Under the pieces are notes generated by a model. It was not told where the DNA came from, did not search any database, and saw only the letters and a program-made list of their open reading frames with translations. Below are positions 25,501-35,860 of a stretch of DNA of 64,000 bases, in pieces. Positions within the stretch are counted from its first letter, which is position 1; each line of letters opens with the position of its first letter. Position numbers and translations under genes: made by a program. Origin of the DNA: Maylandia zebra (lineage: Eukaryota; Chordata; Actinopteri; Cichliformes; Cichlidae); assembly GCF_041146795.1 (NCBI RefSeq), contig NC_135172.1:39455623-39519622 (forward strand), given 5' to 3'.

Positions 25501-28500
25501 CTGCCCAGCTAAGGTTTTACACCACATTTACATCATACCGCTGCTGCTTACTTCTCACAGAGCACGGAGTGAGACTTTAACGTCTCACCAAACCATCGGC
25601 CGGGCCACGTGCACCTCCTCCTCCTCTTCTTCAGCCTACTCTATTCTGCAGAAATGCACCTTCCCTCCTGCGGTCTCTATTCTTGTTGACAAATGGATAT
25701 TTCTTGTCTCTTGCTTACCAGCGTGAGCTTAAGTTATATAAATGTTTAGTTGTCATGCTTTCATAGGTAATATTTCAAAACATTGCAAAACATCTGGCAT
25801 CAAAAATAAGCCCCAATGCCAAGCAACAGTCTTCAAGCACATTTCAAAGTATAACAGGTATGATTACTCGTTTCTCAGGTCTCCAGCTGCCTGAGTCTAT
25901 AACACAGTATAAACAAAGATTAAGAAGAAGAAGCTGGTTATTGTAAGGTTTTGAAAGGGCATCCTATTTTTTAATCAAAATAAAAGTTTTTATCACAGGG
26001 AATTCTTCCACTTCATGTTTCTTGATGTTCACTCGATTATGCCGTCTGTCAGACTCAGAACTGGGAATTTAAGTGATACTGAAATGTACTTTCCTAAATA
26101 CTTCAAATCTCCCACTAGCTCATGACAAACCTCATGACACTGTCACACGTGTAAAGCCTGAAACCATAAAAAAAAAAATCCATCCATCCGCTTCTTCTCA
26201 TCCTTTTCAGGGGCGCTGGAGCCTATCCCAGCTGTCATAGGGCGAGAGGCGGGGTACACCCTGGGCAGGTCGCCAGTCTGTCGCAGGGCCAACACACAGG
26301 GACAGACAACCATTCGCGCTCACATTCACTTGCACATTCACACCTATGGGCAATTTGGATTATCTAATTAACCTATCCCCACAAGCCATAAAAAATTGCC
26401 AGAAAATTAAAAAAAAAAACAAAAAACATTTTTTAAGCGTTTAGTGTAGCTTCAAAAAATGTACCGTACTTTCTGGACTATAAGCCGCTACTTTTTCCCT
26501 TAGGTTTTGAGCCATGAGGCTTATACAAAGGTGCGGCTATTCTGTGGATTTTTCTTCCACCACTAGGGGGACTCTAACCAGAATTAGAATAAAAAACAAG
26601 ATAGATTGATGAAAAATCAATGCAAAGAAGAATACACTACTTTTTCTTTAGCAGATAGAACACCATCCATCCATCCATCTTCATCCGCTTTGTCCGGAGC
26701 CGGGTCGCGGGGGCAGCAGCCTAAACAAAGAGGCCCAGACCTCCCTCTCCCCAGCCACCTCCTCCAGCTTATCCGGGGGAACACCAAGGCGTTCCCAGGC
26801 CAGCCGAGAGATATAATCTCTCCAGCGTGTCCTGGGTCTGCCCCGGGGCCTCCTCCCGGTGGGACATGCCTGGAACACCTCACCCAGGAGGCGCCCAGGG
26901 GGCATCCTTGTCAGATGCCCGAACCACCTCAGCTGGCTCCTTTCGATGTGGAGCAGCAGCTGCTCTACTCTGAGCCCCTCCCGGATGGCCGAACTTCTCA
27001 CCCTATCTCTAAGGGAGAGGCCAGCCACCCTTCGGAGGAAGCTCATTTCTGCCGCTTGTATCCGCGATCTTGTTCTTTCGGTCACTACCCACAGCTCGTG
27101 GCCATAGGTGAGGGTAGGGACGTAGATCGACCGGTAAATTGAGAGCCTCGCTTTTACACTCAGCTCCCTCTTCACCACGACGGACCGGTGCAGCGTCTGC
27201 ATTACTGCAGCTGCAGCCCCAATCCGTCTGTCGATCTCCGACTCCCTTCTCCCATCACTCGCGAACAAGACCCCGAGATACTTGAACTCCTCCACTTGGG
27301 GCAGGAACTCATCCCCAACCCAGAGTGGGCACTCCACCCTTTTCCGGCTGAGAACCATGGCCTCAGCGTGTTCAGATAGAACACGCACAACAAATTACCA
27401 ACTGGTAATTATTTTCAAATCCTCGCCCCTTCATCATGGAAACCACACGAAGAAGTTCGTATGATGCAAGTTTTAAGTTGAAGGCCATCGATCTTGCTAT
27501 CCAGGAGGGAAACCGCGCTGCTGCACGCAAGCTTAGCGTCAATGAGTCTATGGTGAGACGTTGGAGGCGACAGCGGGAAGAGCTCATGCAATGCCAAAAG
27601 TCGAGAAAAGCTTTCAGAGGACATAAAAGCAGGTGGCCTGAACTTGAAAATGTCCTGGAGGAATGGGTGAACACACAGAGAGCAGGTGGCCGAGGTGTAT
27701 CCACTGTACAGATCCGACTGAAAGCCGAAACAATCACCCGCGAAATGAATATTAAAGATTTCAAAGGTGGGCCGTCATGGTGTTTCAGATTTATGAAACG
27801 TAAAAACCACGGACCACTCTCTGTCAGCAACTCCCCCATGACTATCAGGAAAAAGTTGAAAACTTCCACAAATTCGTTGAAAAAAAGATACAAGAAAACT
27901 CCATCGGACCAGACGACATAATCAATATGGATGAAGTACCTTTAACATTTGATCTGCCTCTGACCAGGACCGTTAACAAGACAGGTGCATCATCCGTGTT
28001 GTTGAAAACAACAGGCCATGAGAGGACGCACTTCACCTGCGTTCTGGCATGCACGGCATCCGGACAAAAACTTCCACCAGTGGTGATTTTTAAGTGCATA
28101 ACTATGCCGAAAGAACAACTCCCGAAAAGGCATAGTGGTCAAAGTTAACACCAAAGGGTGGATGATAGAAGGTCTAATGAAGGAATGGTTAACGGAGTGC
28201 TATGGGAAGCGCCCGGGAGGATTTTTTCACCGGAAAAAAGCACTGCTTGTTTTGGATAGCATGAGGGCCCATATCACAGATTCTGTGAAAGCAGCGATCA
28301 AGAAAACAAACTCCATTCCAGCTGTGATTCCTGGAGGTACAACAAAGTTTTTGCAGCCACTTGACATCAGTGTAAATCGGGCATTTAAAGCTGCACTACG
28401 GGTTGAGCGGGAGACTTGGATGACAAGCGGTGAAAAGTCATTCACAAAAACTGGCCGCGTGCGAAAAGCATCCTTTTCTGATGTCTGTCAGTGGATCCTA

Positions 28501-31500
28501 ACAGCGTGGAGTGCTGTGAAAGAATCCACCATCACCAATGGGTTCCGAAAGGCTGGACTGCTGCGCGAAGAGAGCGGCGCACCTTCAGAGCCAACTTCAC
28601 CGGAGGATGACAGTGACACGGAGAGCGAGACTGATGGAGACAGATGTGATGAAGCTCTTCTGAGCCTGTTCAACTCCGACACTGAAGAAGACGACTTCAT
28701 GGGTTTCAGCGAAGATGATTAAAGTGACTTGTGGTTTCAAATACAGGAAAAACGGAGGTAAATAAATACTGTTCCGTTTTAATCAGCAAAGTTGCTGCCG
28801 TGTTAAAAGGCATTGTTCGGAAAGAATCTGTTCAGGTACATACTTGTACATTTGCAGTACAAGATTGTTCTGTACATGCAGTAAATATCTATTTTTTCAT
28901 CATAGATATCTGCGGCTTGTATATCTTTTTTTTTTTTTTTAAATAGAGCTGATGCGGCTTATATACAGGTGCGCTCTATTGTCCAGAAAGTATGGTAATT
29001 AAATATTAAGTTATTTTGCAATTTATTCCTTAACCCAGGGTCCAGGGTATAATTGGCCGTTTTTGACTACTTTTTGATTTTACCTCTATATTTCACCTTT
29101 AAAATATGTTTTTCTTGCCTTTTTTGGTATCATTATTTTCAGCACAACCTCAAATATCTGAAATTTGAGTTATTTTTTCATTTTGGTATACTATATTAGC
29201 ACAGTTGATCTAAATTCAGACAAAAAATTCAAAATCCGAGTAGAAAAAAGTTATATTTTTTACTGTAAAACCCACAAACATGTTTAACGAATAATTTTCA
29301 TAACTTGAAATGCAAATAGAAATTGTACATTTCTAAAAATTATGCACAAGTTTTGCAAACAACAAAGTTATATGGTACCATTTACCTAAAAATGCAGCCA
29401 AGGCCTCAGGCGTTTTTTATATAACCATTTAAATCTATTTACAGAACAATCAGGTGTTCTGCATCAAATAAGAAGGCACACAAATTATTTGTGCCAGTCC
29501 AAAAAAATGTAGTTTGTGTTCAGTATAAGACAGAGGAGAACAGCACAGGCCTAAACCCTGCAGGTCTGACAGCAGGAGGTGCATCAGTCCAGTTTTCCAT
29601 GTGGGAACAGCGTTTACACTGAAATCTGCCTTTGACGGCTTTTTTAGAGCAAATATGAAATTCAGCGGTCTAACTGACACACAATACAAGACAATAACTA
29701 CACAACAAACTAACTACAGCCTCCAAACACGCTAAACGTCACTAATGTCTCACATATGAAAACTCGCTCACTCTCTCTGTCTTTCGCTCGCCCGCTTTCC
29801 ATCGCGGGTGTCACTCCACTCATCAGTTTTTTGATTGGCTGACATGGTAAACTCTAACACCAATAGGGAAGGGATGTTTGCAAAGGGAGAGTGTTTGCTA
29901 GCGCTGTCTGTAGAAAACGCTGTTTTTACCGTTCTTCACACTGTAAACGCCACTGTTTTGTTCAGAAAAAAACATCGCGTGTATTTTTTATCATAACTCT
30001 GGTTTTACGTGGCCCATCGACACAATTCAAAAACTGGTATATAGTGAAGTTCGCACTTTCGACCCAAGTTGAAATGGGGACTCTGACCTGCCGCATCTTG
30101 TAGCTGTGTCGTCTTAAATTGGTCATGTGATTTTGATGCGCCGCCCCGTCCGGCGACCCCAGAGGGTTAAATACCTGAGTCGGTGATGTCAGGATGGAAG
30201 TCTCATTTGGGCTTTGTACCGTCACCACCTCCCACATCTCTCCTGTCGTTCTTCTCCTCAGCTTCACCTGCACACACATAAGACAAATACAGTTCTGACA
30301 AAAACACACAAAGTGAGAAAGGTGTCCAACACATGTGGTGTGACATATAACAAACTAATCCAGAGACAACGAACATACATGATGCCTACACTCAATCCAT
30401 GAAACGGAACTCCTGCTCACAACACGAAAAGAATACAATTTCTTTTCACCTTGATGGATATCTGTGCGTCTTCCATCATCTCCTTCATCTTGGTTAGATC
30501 TTTCACCGCTGCGCTGCATGGTGAAGGACTCTTTTCACTCGAGTTTTCTTTTTCGTTCATCTCATCTCTGCAGACCTGTCGTGGCTGCTCTGCATTTACG
30601 CTCTCAGCTGCCGTGCCGTTTGATTTTCCATCCTCCAAGCCTGCCCTTTCTCTGGACAACCAGGTGATGCTGTCCCCAGACTCAGATGACTCTTGGTAAC
30701 AGTCGCCCTGAGCTTCCGAGGAACTGGAATCATTACGGATGGTAGGAAAAGGCACAGTGTCAATGGAAAAAGATGAAGTGGATGTGGGATTCGTTACACT
30801 GTCACAAGTTTGGCCAAATGTAGACTCTGCATCACTGGCAACGGCGGGGCGAGGGGTGAGATGTGGAACAGTGATACAAACATCCGGGCTTTGAGCTACA
30901 GAGGAGGCAGGCTCCGGATTTCCAAAATCCACTGAATTTTCAGCAATGGTTGCTGTCTGTGTGCCAACAGACACACTGATTGTCTTTCTGACTGGTGAAT
31001 TTTCCTCTCCCGTGCCCGTCACCTCAGCCTCAACATGTGTCTCCTGTATTTTTAGGCTTCCCCGTCTCTCTCTGCAATTCCCAAGACTCTGCCTCCTTTC
31101 CTGGACTTCTTTCGGCCCTCCACCCTTCTGTCCTCGTACAAGGTCTGTGATTCCAAACTGGTGGGCTGCAGCCAGCACATCACTCTTCTCATTGTTTCCT
31201 TTTACCTCCAGCACACCAGAGTAAAGCAGACCAACCAGCTTGAGCAGAGTCTGGGCCTTCACGGTCTGGAGCTGGAGCTGACGCTTCTGTCCAGATGGAG
31301 GTGAGGGGGAGGCTGAAAGCTTCTGAGACAAGTACGGGCTGAGAGCTGCAAGGATGCAGCTGTGGGTTGGGATTGAGATACCTTTACATAAAGAATAAGT
31401 CAGGAGAGAATGACTCAATTGTGCATTTTGTACATTGTCTTACATCACAAAGAACTTTGTAATTTTCCTTCTTTCTCACCCTCAGTTTGGAGCAGGGTGT

Positions 31501-31582
31501 CACAGAACTGGGCACTGTTCTGTTGTCTCTGCAGCCCCCCGAGAAGCTGCAGCTCATAACCAGGCCACAGGTACCTCTGCAT
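19551..31582 (-). CDS. btbd18: BTBD18-like BTB/POZ nuclear protein with AT-hook (6 coding exons)
   Basis: In mouse BTBD18 promotes transcription elongation at pachytene piRNA loci. Coding exons are 31480-31582, 30450-31381, 30175-30267, 24304-24763, 21364-23121 and 19551-19885, giving 3681 nt (1226 aa; human about 712). Phases close at every junction. Residues about 27-112 form the BTB fold (CDTLLQTEGISIPTHSCILA, LVGLLYSGVLEV). Exon 3 encodes VKLRRRTTGEMWEVV, close to the human VKLRKIVNGTCWEVV block. The large exon has an AT-hook-like KRKRGRPRKIRP (about residues 901-912) and basic clusters. The C terminus is a glutamate run then EIDVTGDEAE, like the acidic mammalian tail. It lies next to ctnnd1 as in mammals, which supports orthology. 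The large exon is not recognisably conserved with mammals, so its role is inferred. The intron 30174-24764 is full of transposons. Confidence 0.88.
20248..20453 (+). mobile_element. hAT-type MITE with terminal inverted repeats
   Basis: The left end GTGTGGAACTCCAGGCCTCA and right end TGAGGCCTGGAGTTGGAC are inverted copies. The interior includes CAGCTGATTTAAATGGCTAA and ATGAACTAATCATTTGATTC, a pattern widespread in fish genomes. It is about 0.2 kb with no coding capacity. It lies in the last btbd18 intron. A second copy, in the opposite orientation, is at 58578-58736. Confidence 0.7.
26179..26392 (+). mobile_element. LINE-derived dispersed repeat, 3' UTR-like fragment
   Basis: It begins with a (CATC)n tract and GCTGGAGCCTATCCCAGCTG, then GGGCGAGAGGCGGGGTACAC, a CAGGTCGCCAGTCTGTCGCA block and a CACATTCACACC block. 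This arrangement is a common dispersed fish repeat. A related piece, inverted, ends the window at 63797-63925. It lies in the btbd18 intron just before the Pogo-like element. Confidence 0.6.
26664..27372 (-). mobile_element. 5'-truncated non-LTR retrotransposon (reverse transcriptase C-terminal part) nested in the Pogo element
   Basis: An uninterrupted minus-strand frame (to a stop at 26681) encodes the end of a LINE polyprotein: EFKYLGVLFASDGRRESEID, VKARLSIYRSIYVPTLTYG, RWFGHLTRMP and GRPRTRWRDYISRLAWERLG. The 3' tail on the minus strand is a (GATG)n repeat. Both sides carry the same 12 bases, CAGATAGAACAC (26652-26663 and 27373-27384), a target-site duplication. The copy is 709 bases, so heavily 5' truncated. 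The clade was not fixed; a CR1/L2/Rex1-type element is likely. Confidence 0.85.
27436..28722 (+). pseudogene. Pogo-like DDE transposase, frameshifted
   Basis: The N-terminal part (27436 onward, METTRRSSYDASFKLKAI) has a CENP-B/psq-like helix-turn-helix with AARKLSVNESMVRRWRRQRE. The middle carries the first catalytic aspartate (NMDE) in another frame. From about 28135 the first frame resumes with the second aspartate (LVLDS) and a third (LQPLD), ending in SDTEEDDFMGFSEDD. At least two frameshifts and no single open frame make it a dead transposase. Pogo-class DDE proteins cut and paste the element at TA sites. Confidence 0.8.
29030..30170. mobile_element. Putative non-autonomous piggyBac-like element bounded by TTAA
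   Basis: The left end reads TTAACCCAGGGTC, and the right end, on the other strand, reads TTAACCCTCTGGGGTC. The ends are imperfect inverted repeats starting with CCC immediately inside TTAA, as in piggyBac elements. The 1.1 kb interior shows no transposase frame. It sits between the Pogo-like element and btbd18 exon 3, ending 4 bases from that exon's donor junction. Confidence 0.6.
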
Positions 31583-32164
31583 GTCCACATGAGCACTTCT
31601 GTTTGAAGTACAAACAGAAGCCGTCTTGAAGCAAAATCAAACAGGCACAAGAGCATTCGCAGGCAGAGGGAGTTTGCAATTCACATCCAAAGATACGTTT
31701 TTAATTTTAAAAAAAGTAATATGGTTAACATTCCAGGGCATGTGTGTGCAAAATTTATGTTTCCCTGCACAACATCAGAGGCAGAAGAAAGACATGGAGA
31801 AGAATCCTTATGTGAGAATTCTGTAACAGCAAACACGGTGGCTGAAGCCCAACCTTCAGATAGAAAAAAGCATTTCAAAGTCTTATTTTTTTTAAGCGTT
31901 TTAAATCAGATTTAACAGGTGATTGTAAATGTGCAGCTTTTATTCTTTGGTTACCACTCAGATAATGATAACGATTAGATAGTCCTTCAAAGTAACTGCC
32001 CAAATAAGGGACTACAAGGATTTTTATCTCTGTCAAATGAACATGTGCCTGCATGACTTCCTGACTTATCTGACTGTGTGTGTGCTTGTCTTCATCTTCT
32101 CATCTGGAAGCTCATAAACCAGCTGCCATTTGGAATTTGTCTCAGACCTTTATGAGTCATTTCA

Positions 32165-32632
32165 TTGAGCTTACGAAATGTCACAACATTTATTTATATG
32201 CAGACACGCACATTCCAAAGATTCTCAGTGAGACCCAAACCACTTTGCCACAATTTGATCCGAATGAATGCGGCCATCTTGGAATATGTCCATGCCATCA
32301 GGGAAGAAAAAAAATCCATGGCTGGAAAAAGCTGCTCATTCAGTAAATTCAGGTAGCTGACCTCATTCAACAATGCTGAACCTAGATATGAGCAACTAAA
32401 CCAACCACAGGACTGCCCCCATGGGCTCGTGTTGGTGCATCAATTTATCTGTATCCCTCAGTATGACGTGCTAATCATTCTTAAGCAGGATAAATCTGGG
32501 CTCAGACCATCTTTAAGCACCTAAGCAAACTGAAGTCTTCTTTCCACCCTTACAGCCTCATTGAGAAGTGGTTTTCTTAGGGCTATGATAGCATTTAGTG
32601 CCAGTGTCTTGAGTTTGCTACAATGTAAGATA
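32165..32632. mobile_element. Degenerate Tc1/mariner-like fragment
   Basis: Recognisable antisense-type blocks occur in order: AGATTCTCAGTGAGACCCAA, CATGCCATCAGGGAAGAAAA, ATTCAGGTAGCTGACCTCAT, TGCTGAACCTAGA, GGATAAATCTGGGCTC, AGCAAACTGAAGTCTTCTT and a GTGGTTTTCTTAGGGCT block. They correspond to a fish Tc1-like family different from those at 13.9 and 41.3 kb. It lies in the 5' intron of btbd18. No ends or open frame are left. Confidence 0.55.
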
Positions 32633-32639
32633 AGGAAAT

Positions 32640-32836
32640 GCCATGACTCTGTTTTTTTGGAGATTTCTTCCTGTTAAAAGGGAGTTTTTCCTTTCCACTA
32701 TTGCCAAGTGCTTGCTCATAGATGGTTTTCTGATTGTTGTTGGTTTTCTCTGTATTATCGTAGGGTTGTTCTGTTACAATATAAAGCACTTCGACAAGAC
32801 TGTTGCTGTGATTTGGTGTTATATAAATTAAATTGA
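32640..32836 (+). mobile_element. L2-type LINE 3' end
   Basis: TTCTTCCTGTTAAAAGGGAG, then GCCAAGTGCTTGCTCATAG, ATATAAAGCACTTCGACAAG and TTATATAAATTAAATTGAAG are the standard 3' end of a common fish L2-like LINE, ending in a TTGAA-type tail. It directly follows the Tc1 fragment. Another copy, in the minus orientation, is at 59037-59190. Confidence 0.65.
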
Positions 32837-33065
32837 AGTTTTTACAAACTAAATATTTCAGTAATCTCCGATCAGGATCATTCAAGATTTTGTCCATTTC
32901 TCCATCAAAGATGATGGTTCACCACAACTCTTACAGATTTCAATAATGCAATAATACACTGGGCAGTTATTAACCCAGTTTTCGTCATTTTAGGAATCTC
33001 CTGAGTTTTTCCCCTGCTCAGGCCAATAATGTCACCCTTCTAAAATAGAGTAAGATCTTTTCCAC

Positions 33066-33103
33066 AACCCCCAGGATACGTCTCCAGACATATCCTGGGG
33101 GTT
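33066..33103. repeat. Perfect 13-bp inverted repeat with 12-nt loop
   Basis: AACCCCCAGGATA at 33066-33078 is the exact complement of 33091-33103. It lies in the presumed 5' intron of btbd18, with no coding context. Confidence 0.75.
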
Positions 33104-34523
33104 AAATAACCTGCTGCCAGCTAAAACATTAAATCACTGTGATAATTATTTAGTGGAATGGGTGGACAATAGTCACAACCTATTTCTTTGGGTGGTGACT
33201 ACTTTTTTTTTTCCAGCTTGGCTATAACATATGGTTCATTAAAGGGCATGTGAATTTAATTTCAGCAAAAACTGAGACACAAAAACTGCTTGTATAGAAA
33301 CCTTGTCCTTCTTTCAGCTACAATTTTAAGGAGGTCGCCACAAATCATCTGCCTTCAAACAAATCTGTTAAACACTTAAATAGCTTAAATAACGGGGGGG
33401 CTCACTATCCTATTGAATAAGAGCACAGTCATAAGGTAGTCAGTATTAGCAGACATGGAAAACGTTGTATAGAAATTACCAGTCGAATTAAATTAAAAAT
33501 TGCTTTTAAAGTTTGGCTGATTTGCACAAAAATGAATTATTTGACCAACTTTGCTTAGAATGGCAGGAAACAGATCTTTTGATGATGATTAAAAAAAACC
33601 CAAATCAGATTCATGGTAGGGTATTCCTTTGAAAGTACCAAAATATTCCAATTGCTATTTTTTTTTTTTTTTGCTTTTATTATTGTATTATTGCTTTTAT
33701 TGTAATTTAAGATACCATTTCGAGCTTTTCTGAATATATGGACGCTAGATAATGGTTTCATTTATTTTCTATTAATCTGAATAATACAGTTTATTTATAC
33801 CTTTTATCTTTTGAGTTGAAGAGCTTTTTCCCCTAAAATCGAAATGAACATTTCTGAGTAAACTGCTCAATTGCTGCATTCATGGTTTGGGGGAAAGCCT
33901 CACTTTTGACCTCTTCTTATAATTTAATGCAGGTTTAAATTCTTGGTACAACTTGAGATCCTTAATTTAAGTACTAGGTACACCTCTAGATACCCGTTTC
34001 CTTCTGACAGTGTAATGAGTCACGGCTAGTTTCCTGTGTGCGGTGTGTACAGAGGTGGTCTCTCTGGCAGGATCACAGCTAACACCGACTCTGGGAGCAT
34101 GTGGACCACGTGGAGGAGCCCTACAAATTAATTAGCATTAGTGAACTTCACTATCGGCTTGTTACCAATCAGACAACATTTTTATTTGTTTGTCTGTTTC
34201 ATTTATTCCATTAATCGCAATTTTCTAGACACCTAAGCCGACTTTTTTTTTTTTTTTTAAACAAAATGCGTTGGTTAATCGTCGCTGTCTAGACTTATCC
34301 TAGCTAGCTTAAGAGGTAGCTACATGTTAGCACAAAAATGCAAAAAACCAAAACGCCCTTCATTTCGCATAAAATTTTGCCACTTTATTCATAGACTACA
34401 ACTTAATAATCCTTCCATTCCTTAGAATGAAGGTTTAATCGGCTTAACCTTATTAAGATGGCTAATTCTGGAGTGATTTCCGACACTGTGGCTAATGTAG
34501 GTTAGCTTTAAAGTTACACTTAC

Positions 34524-34625
34524 CAAAATCTTCCTGTAGCAGGAGCAGAGGGTTCATGGAGGATTATGTTTATTTTACCCACTGGAGTTAAAGCCAGAAA
34601 TTAAAGTCGCACAGCCATATGCAAC
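34524..34625 (-). other. btbd18: Probable 5' non-coding exon of btbd18 with an upstream ATG
   Basis: On the minus strand GATTTTG is followed by an ideal donor GTAAGTG (GT at 34522-34523). An acceptor-like TTCAAACAG ends just before 31598, only 16 bases upstream of the btbd18 start codon. An ATG inside this exon (ATGAACCCTCTGCTCC) would read through the splice in a frame different from the BTB protein, so it would be an upstream ORF. The outer limit is a guess. Confidence 0.4.
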
Positions 34626-35854
34626 ACATCGACGCCCATCACGAGTTTTTGCATCCGAGATGGTGTTGCAACGTGATAGCGACACCTACTGACCGCCCTG
34701 TGAAATGACACCGAGCGCTGAGTTATTAGTAAGTTTGGTGTCAGCTCAGAGTGGATTCACTTTTAGTTTCATTGGTTTAAAAATTTTAGTTCCAATTTGT
34801 TTTGTGATAGTGAAAAAATAAATTTATGAATTAAATATGCAAGCTGAAAATCTTTACTGACATATGTGTAGTTTGTTGATAACAAAACGGCGTTAAACAG
34901 AATCAGCGGAAACCAAAATGTGTATATATAAGAGGGAGAGTCCTTTTACTTGTGTTTGTGTTCCTGTTCCTTCTTCCTGATGTCGGCATCCATTGGTCAT
35001 CACCAGAACTATCACAACTACGGTCTTCTCCTTGTCAGCCACCACTATGTGTGGTTGGTTGGCCAGTAGCAGATTCTCTGTCTGGAACTTGAAGTCTCAC
35101 AGGACCAGTCCTGTTGTTCCCAACCACCTTAAAGGTTAAAGGTTGTCGTCGTGGTTATTCTGCCAATGCTTTACAGCAGAAGGTGAAAAAACATTTCAAG
35201 TCACAAAATATGCAGCATTATGTGGAATATGGCAAATACTACCACAAAAAAAGCAAACGCAACAAAAAAACAAAACAGAAACAATTTTGGATTAAAAACA
35301 AAAAAAAGAAATAAAATGATGGATGTTTCCCCTCAGACGCCAAAGGTTTTGTAGATGAAACAGCAGCAGAAACATGTACAAAGGAGACTACATGAGTAAA
35401 GGGAGACCTACATAAGGAATAATGCTGGCTGTAATGTATGCTCTTTAAGTTTACGCAGTGAGGGCGTCAGGAATGTTGCTTTCAAATGGAATTTATCCTT
35501 CACATTATAAATGGCTCAGAATTAGTGTCCCAATTTTAATTGGCTGGAATTTGGTCACCTGACTCGCAGCCATGTGGAAATCCTACAGTGTCACTAAAAG
35601 TCTGGACCATTTCCTTCTCATGCTTAAATTACTGCTACTTAATTTCCTCAATATGTTTTTAAAAGTAGAAAATACTTTTTTTTGTAGTCTAGTTTTTATT
35701 ACCCCCACTTTCAACTATAATAACCACAAGTAAATGATACTGAGTGACTACAAAAATCATAAACATCTCCTTGTTCCCATTTAAAAATAAATAAATAAAT
35801 AAATAAATAGAATCTGAAAAAAGAAAACACGGGCACTGAGAAATAATTTTCTTT
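34626..35854. other. Intergenic space between ctnnd1 3' end and btbd18 5' end
   Basis: It holds the probable btbd18 promoter (about 34.6-34.75 kb), the Rex6-like fragment at 34950-35132 and a short (AAAT)n repeat near 35791-35811. No gene was seen. Confidence 0.5.
34950..35132 (-). mobile_element. Degenerate Rex6/Dong-like LINE fragment
   Basis: The sequence parallels 56310-56490: TTCCTTCTTCCTGATGTCGG, then CTACGGTCTTCTCC, CCACCACTATGTGTGGTTGG, TCTGTCTGGAACTTGAAG and CCAACCACCTT. That interval of the better copy codes for the region around the PD...D endonuclease motif. It is too decayed to be coding. It lies between ctnnd1 and btbd18. Confidence 0.6.
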
Positions 35855-35860
35855 TTTATT
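35855..35860 (-). terminator. ctnnd1: Candidate polyadenylation signal for ctnnd1
   Basis: AATAAA on the minus strand, about 2.5 kb beyond the ctnnd1 stop codon. A long 3' UTR is normal for CTNND1. Other weaker hexamers are possible. Confidence 0.35.

Larger units (their letters stand above)
26462..28997 (+). mobile_element. Pogo/Tigger-like DNA transposon (split by a LINE)
   Basis: Inverted ends TACCGTACTTTCTGGAC (left) and its near-complement CCAGAAAGTATGGTA (right) begin and end in TA, the Tc1/mariner-Pogo target. The internal ATAAGCCGC motif is also inverted at both ends. A transposase is encoded on the plus strand from 27436 to 28722, but the frame shifts near 27.83-27.85 kb and again near 28.12-28.14 kb. 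It has an N-terminal helix-turn-helix region, then a DDE domain with NMDEVP, LVLDSMRAH and LQPLDISVNRAFK, and an acidic tail. The left part is interrupted by a separate LINE insertion at 26664-27372. Element length without that insertion is about 1.8 kb. Confidence 0.85.

Noticed and set aside
26606-27142. 178-aa plus-strand open frame
   Set aside because: It is antisense to the nested LINE reverse-transcriptase frame and is proline-rich only because of that.
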